Shown here: one piece after another, positions 59,716 through 64,000 of the stretch
Position numbering within the stretch: position 1 is the stretch's first letter
Layout: every line of letters starts with the position of its first letter
Source: Lumnitzera littorea
Taxonomy: Eukaryota > Streptophyta > Magnoliopsida > Myrtales > Combretaceae
Direction of reading: 5' to 3'
DNA: 64,000 nt
Assembly: GCA_024138015.1 (NCBI GenBank)
Contig: JAMXBB010000010.1
Span: 75,885,541-75,949,540, forward strand
Notes under the pieces: model-generated
The model's database searches: none
What the model was told of the DNA's origin: nothing
What the model saw: the letters and a program-made list of their open reading frames with translations, nothing else
Made by a program: the position numbers and the translations under genes

Positions 59716-61340
59716 TTCGTCATAATCGACTACCCATCCCTTTACAACGCTCTCTTAGGAAAACTAAGTTTGAACGCATTTAGGGTCATCACATCTTCCC
59801 TTCACTTGAAGGCCAAATTCCCCGATCAGAGTAAAAATATGCAAATGTGACCAAAAGCTCTCTCGAGAGCTTTATATCAAGGTTACCAAAGGCAACGGAG
59901 TCTTTGCTTTGGAGACCGACCAGCAGGAGAAGCCAATTGAGAGCCAGGAAAAAAAACAAAGGAAGTGCAAATTAACTCCTCTCCTAACCAAACCACTAAG
60001 GTGTGGATTGAGACTCCTTCCTAAATGAAGGATGAAATAATTGCCCTTTTGTGGGCAAACTCAAATAGGTTTGCCTAGTTGATGTTAGATATGCCTGGGA
60101 TCTCCCCTAACCTAATAACCCATAGCTTCAATATCGACTCCACTACACAACCTATCAAGTAAAGGAAGAAGCACTTTGCCTTAGAAAGACAAGCCACAAT
60201 TAAGGAAGAAGTGCAGAAGCTACTAAAGGTCAACTTCATAATAGAAGAGAAGTATCCAACCTAGCTAGCAAATGTAGTGCTAATATAGAAAAAGTTCGGG
60301 AAGTGGTACATGTGTATCGATTATATTAACCTTAATAAAGCCTACCTGAAAGACTGCTTTCCTTTCCCCTAGATCGACTAATTAGTCGACTCCACTTCAG
60401 GACATGCCCTATTAAGCTTCATAGATGCCTTCTTAGGTTACAACCAAATAAAAATGGATTCAAAGGATGAAGTTCATGCTGACTTCGGTATGTATTGCTA
60501 CATAATCATGCCCTTTAGTCTTAAAAATGCTGGGGCAACATACCAGCGCATGGTGATCAAGCTATTTAAGCCCTAGATTGAGCGCAACATAGAGGTGTAC
60601 GTGGATGACATGATTATTAAGAGCAAGAAGCCAGGCGATCATGTCAAGGACCCCTAAGAATCTTTTAACTAGATGAGAAAACACAACATAAAGCTGAACC
60701 CCCAAAAGTATGTCTTTAGGGTCAACTTGAGCAAGTTTTTGGGCTTCCTAATCACCAAAAGGGGTATCGAGGCCAACCTTAAAAAGATACATGCCATTAG
60801 GGACATGAAGCTTCTTACCTTGCTTTGAGACATATAGAAGGTCACCAGTATGGTAACCACATTAAGCAGGTTTGTCTTGAAGAGTATGAATAGATATGCT
60901 AAGTTCTTCAAAATCCTCAAAAATCCCAAGGGGTTTTAAATGAACTTTAGAGTATGCGTAGCCTTTTAGCAACTACAAGACTTCCCCATATACATACCTA
61001 TCTTCTCCAATCCCATCCCAAAGGAGGACATGTTTCTCTACCTAACCATAATCAACTAAGCACTCTCTTCTGTACAGGTTAGGGTAAAGGGGAGAGAGCA
61101 TAGGCCTATATACTACGTTAGCCACATACTTCATGAGCTTGAGGTTAGGTACACCTAAGAAGAAAAGTTTGCCTTGGCTATTGTCATCTCAATACGTTAG
61201 TACAAGCCCTATTTCCACGCATACTATATCATCATGCTTATAGACCAACTGCTATACACCATGCTGCAGAAAGCCAAACGCGTTTAGATGAATGTTGAAG
61301 TACATGATGGAGCTAAGTACATACAGAATCTAACATCAAC
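59716..61340 (+). pseudogene. Reverse transcriptase and RNase H of element B (broken)
   Basis: RT can be read over 60180-60700: KEEVQKLLKVNFIIEEKYPT-stop-LANVVLI, MCIDYINLNKAYLKDCFPFP, STSGHALLSFIDAFLGYNQI, FGMYCYIIMPFSLKNAGATY, QRMVIKLF and the catalytic EVYVDDMIIKSKK (60592-60630). RNase H follows at 61080-61330 (PIYYVSHILHELEVRYT, KFALAIVIS, then LLYTMLQKAKRV). Compared with A, RT is better preserved but still has stops at Gln and Trp positions. Confidence 0.8.
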
Positions 61341-61363
61341 CACGAAAAGCCTACAAGGCACAA

Positions 61364-61760
61364 GTGCTAGCCGACTTTATGGTCAAATATATAGGAAGAG
61401 AGAAAGCACCACTAAGTAACGACAAGTCGGTATGGACTCTCCACATTGATGGATCATCCACCTCGAAGGGTGGAGTTACGGGTCTTGTTCTAACCAGTCC
61501 GCATAAGATCAAAGTCTGCTATACCTTTATGTTCATGTTCAACACTAACAATAATAAATCTAAATACAGGGCCTTAATAGCCGATCTCAAATTGGCCAAA
61601 GAGATTGATGTCGAGTACTTATAAGTCTTCTTGGACTTTATGCTAGTCATCTGGCAAGTTTGAGATGAATATGATGCTAAGGACGATATCATAGCAAGGT
61701 AAATGGAGAAGGTAAAGAGCCTTCTAGCTGAATTCCCTTTGTAAACCATCACGAATATCC
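61364..61760 (+). pseudogene. Additional RNase H-like (aRNH) domain of element B
   Basis: An 86-codon open piece (61364-61624) reads VWTLHIDGSSTSKGGVTGLV, then FNTNNNKSKYRALIADLKLA and KEIDVEYL. This is the D-G-S-S / TNN-x-x-x-x-Y-x-AL layout of the extra RNase H of Tat-type elements. The first catalytic Asp is present. The Glu of the usual AEYEAL block is Lys (SKYRAL), as in element A (SKYKAL). Confidence 0.65.
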
Positions 61761-61959
61761 TTCAACTCAAAAATTCAGTAGCAAAATGGCTATCCAAACT
61801 TACCTCTACTGAGATATAGAAGCCCAATATAAGAGATAGAAAGATCTTCATAGAGTACTTATCGGAGAAGAGGATAACTCTAGGCTTGGTAGAAGTCTTA
61901 CAACTAACAACAGCAAGATCAAAGCCAAGTTGGATGGATCCCATCTAGAGTTATTTGGA

Positions 61960-63060
61960 GTAAGGCATGCTTTTGAAAGATAGGAAAAAGGTAAAGAAGT
62001 TGAGATATCATGTCACCAGCTACACATTGGTTGATGGCGTCTTTTGTCACAAAGGGGTCAACCTTCCCTTACTCAAATGCCTCCAAGAAGGTGAAGGCCT
62101 TTATGTCATAGAAGAGCTGCACGCTAGGGCATGTAGTAATCACATTCAATCCCAAGGTTTCTACATTCAAGCACTACGGCTTGGATACTATTGGCCTACC
62201 ATGAAGTAAGATGCCAAGGTCATAACTTAAAAGCATGCCCCTATCAGTCACATACCTAATACTAGTCTCCAACCCCTGACCAATCCATGGCCGTTCGCAT
62301 AGTGGGGTATCAACATCCTCGACACCTTCCCCAAGGTTTCAAAAGGATGGCAGTTCATCATAAATGTTGTCAACTACTTTACTAAGTGGGTCAAGGACGA
62401 AGTTATGGCGAAAATCACAAAGAGATGTATTGAGTCCTTTGTTAGGAACAACATCCTCTCCCAATTTAGGAGATAGTTTGACAACCCCAAATTTAAGGCG
62501 TTATGCACTAAACATTACATTACGCTACACTTCACATTGAATGCCCATCCCCAATCAAACAACTAAGTAGAAGTTACCAATCAGGTCATCTTCAATAATT
62601 TAAAGAAGCAAGTGGACCATGCCGATAGCGCCTAGGCAAAACCCCCTTTTACCTAGCATTCAAGTCAAAGACAATTATCCTAATTGAAGTTAAGCTCCCT
62701 AACATCCGAACTCAAAGTTTCAATGCCATCCTTAATGAGTCCTTATAGTAAGATAGCTTCGACACCATCGAAGAAATTAAAGACCTCGCTGCTACTCAGG
62801 TGACTACTTACCAACACCAAGTAGCTAAACACTATGATCAAAAGTTCAAACACCAAGAGTTTAAGCTCGGTGAACTGGTCTATCAGAAGTTAGAGGCCAT
62901 AAGTACGTGAGAAGCACAAGGCAAGTTAGCCCCCAATTAGGAAGACCTAATTAGAGTCAAAGGAAATTTAGGCAATAGAGTGTACAGATTAGAAAGACTG
63001 GATAGTGAACTCATCCCATATACATGGAATGTTGATAACCTTCGGCTTTACTTTTATTAG
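61960..63060 (+). pseudogene. Integrase of element B (broken)
   Basis: The zinc-finger part lies in a frame at 61967-62209 (LPLLKCLQEGEGLYVIEELH, ARACSNHIQSQ, YYWPTMK). The catalytic core at 62290-62560 reads WGINILDTFPKVSKGWQFII, then NVVNYFTKWVKDEVM. The family pattern is G-M-D-I and T-D-Y-F-[ST]-K-W, so the two Asp expected here are both Asn (GINI, VNYF). The C-terminal part is like A's (DLAATQVTTYQHQVAKHYDQ with stops). It ends near 63060 in an RLYF block shared with element A. Confidence 0.75.
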
Positions 63061-63169
63061 TGTACCATTTTGTAAATCCTTCTAAATTTTGAATGAAAAG
63101 TTCCATTTTACATGCATTATCTACGTTTACCTCTCCTCTTCTTACTCTCTTACAAAGTCCCAAACCTCA

Positions 63170-63800
63170 AAGGGTAAACGGATCCACTAATTGGGTAGGT
63201 TGGAACACAACCGACCTAACTCCCTTCGGTAACCTTAGTAAGGAGAAACACCACTCTCCCTAAGGAACTCTGACTTATTAGATAAGTTAGAACGCCACCG
63301 ACCTAACCCTATCAGGTAACCTTAGTAAAGAGAAATACCCCTTACCCTAAAGAACTGCCACTTACTAGGCAAGTCGGAACGCCACCGACCAAACCCCATC
63401 GGGTAATCTTAATAAGGGGAAATACCCCTTACCTTGAGGAACACCCAATTGGGCAAGTCAAAACACCACCGACTTAACCCCTCTTAGGTAACCTCAATAA
63501 GGGGAAACACCTCCTAACTGAGTAAGTCGGAACGCCACCAACCTAACCCTCTCAAATAACCTCAATAAGAGGAAACAATCCTTATCTTGAGGAACATCTA
63601 ATTGGGTAGATTGGAGCGCTACTGACCAGACCTCATTGGGTAACCTCAATAAGGGCCCTTTACCTTGAGGAACCTCCAATTGGATAGGTTGGAAGACCAC
63701 CGACCTAACTCCCTTCAAGTAACCTTAGTAAAGGGAAACCTTCTTTACCTTGAGGAACTCCTAATTGGGTAGGCCAAAATACCATTGACCTAACCCCCCT
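63170..63800 (+). repeat. 88-bp-type tandem repeats with hairpins, element B
   Basis: Eight units marked by GTTGGAAC-like words at about 63199, 63286, 63373, 63457, 63526, 63609, 63688 and 63773 (spacing 69-87, several units with small deletions). Stem-loops such as TAAGGGG-AAATA-CCCCTTA recur. One unit has lost its loop and reads TAAGGGCCCTTTA at 63648-63660. The 74-codon minus-strand frame at 63494-63718 is just this repeat in translation. Confidence 0.85.
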
Positions 63801-64000
63801 ATAATAGCTTAGGCTAAGGATAATGCCCTTTATGTACAAGGTATCAAACTATGTCACAATTAACTAAGCAAGCAAAAAAAGCATCCAATAAAAAATCAAG
63901 AAGTCGAAGGTCATAACTAAGTATGTAGACAAATTTGAATATCATTCATGACATAGGGATTACAAATTTAAGGTTAACATCTCGATTTGGGGTACAAAAA

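Larger units (their letters stand above)
57431..64000 (+). mobile_element. Element B: Tat-type Ty3/gypsy retrotransposon, sibling of A, cut by window end
   Basis: LTR (57431-57931), primer site, gag, RT, RNase H domains and the complete integrase region follow in the same order as in element A, with the eight-unit 88-bp-type array after pol. The 3' untranslated part, the antisense ORF and the 3' LTR lie outside the window. The protease region is deleted and all frames are broken. It shares most of its length with A, so the two are copies of one family. Confidence 0.85.

Noticed and set aside
63494..63718. 74-codon minus-strand frame with repeated motif
   Set aside because: Translation of the 88-bp tandem repeats of element B.

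Overview
This window is AT-rich nuclear DNA from a flowering plant, most likely a eudicot. Three things support that: a plant-type S-adenosylmethionine decarboxylase gene with its conserved upstream ORFs, a stack of decayed Ty3/gypsy LTR retrotransposons of plant lineages, and small hAT-like and PIF/Harbinger-like elements. I see no bacterial, organellar or viral gene organisation, no tRNA or rRNA gene and no CRISPR array. The species cannot be named from the sequence.

The only clearly functional gene is SAMDC (AdoMetDC) on the minus strand at about 48.76-51.6 kb. It has an intronless 362-codon CDS, a TATA box with an adjacent G-box, and a leader that I model with three introns. The leader carries the classical pair of overlapping upstream ORFs: a 2-codon tiny uORF sharing one base with a 51-codon uORF, which is itself split by an 89-bp intron. 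These uORFs let polyamines repress translation of the enzyme that commits the cell to spermidine and spermine synthesis. A second gene-like locus at 8.48-9.10 kb (minus) is a broken copy of a small stress-induced KIN2/COR6.6-type gene that still has a TATA box.

Layout. 0-1.2 kb: remains of an Ogre/Tat-like RNase H-integrase region (element E). 1.2-13.1 kb: non-coding DNA with LTR-like and MITE-like pieces and the KIN2-like pseudogene. 13.1-24.8 kb: element D, minus orientation, with 2.97-kb LTRs and a 729-bp hAT-like element inside one LTR. 25.3-44.8 kb: element A, plus strand, a Tat-type gypsy element with gag-pol, an 88-bp repeat array and an antisense coiled-coil ORF. A contains the gag-only element C (30.2-39.3 kb) and a D-family LTR (41.3-43.0 kb). 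C in turn carries a Tourist-like MITE filled with a GGT/GGC satellite. 44.8-48.7 kb: unassigned DNA. 48.7-51.6 kb: SAMDC. 51.7-57.4 kb: AT-rich DNA without a recognisable gene. 57.4-64 kb: element B, a sibling of A, cut by the window end.

All the retroelement proteins are broken by stop codons, many where a Gln or Trp codon would be expected, as after long methylation and deamination. I found no convincing new gene system. The points most worth checking are structural: the ~110-bp direct repeat flanking element A, the hairpin-bearing 88-bp repeats, the antisense coiled-coil ORF, and the phase-perfect MITE insertion in a 39-bp array.
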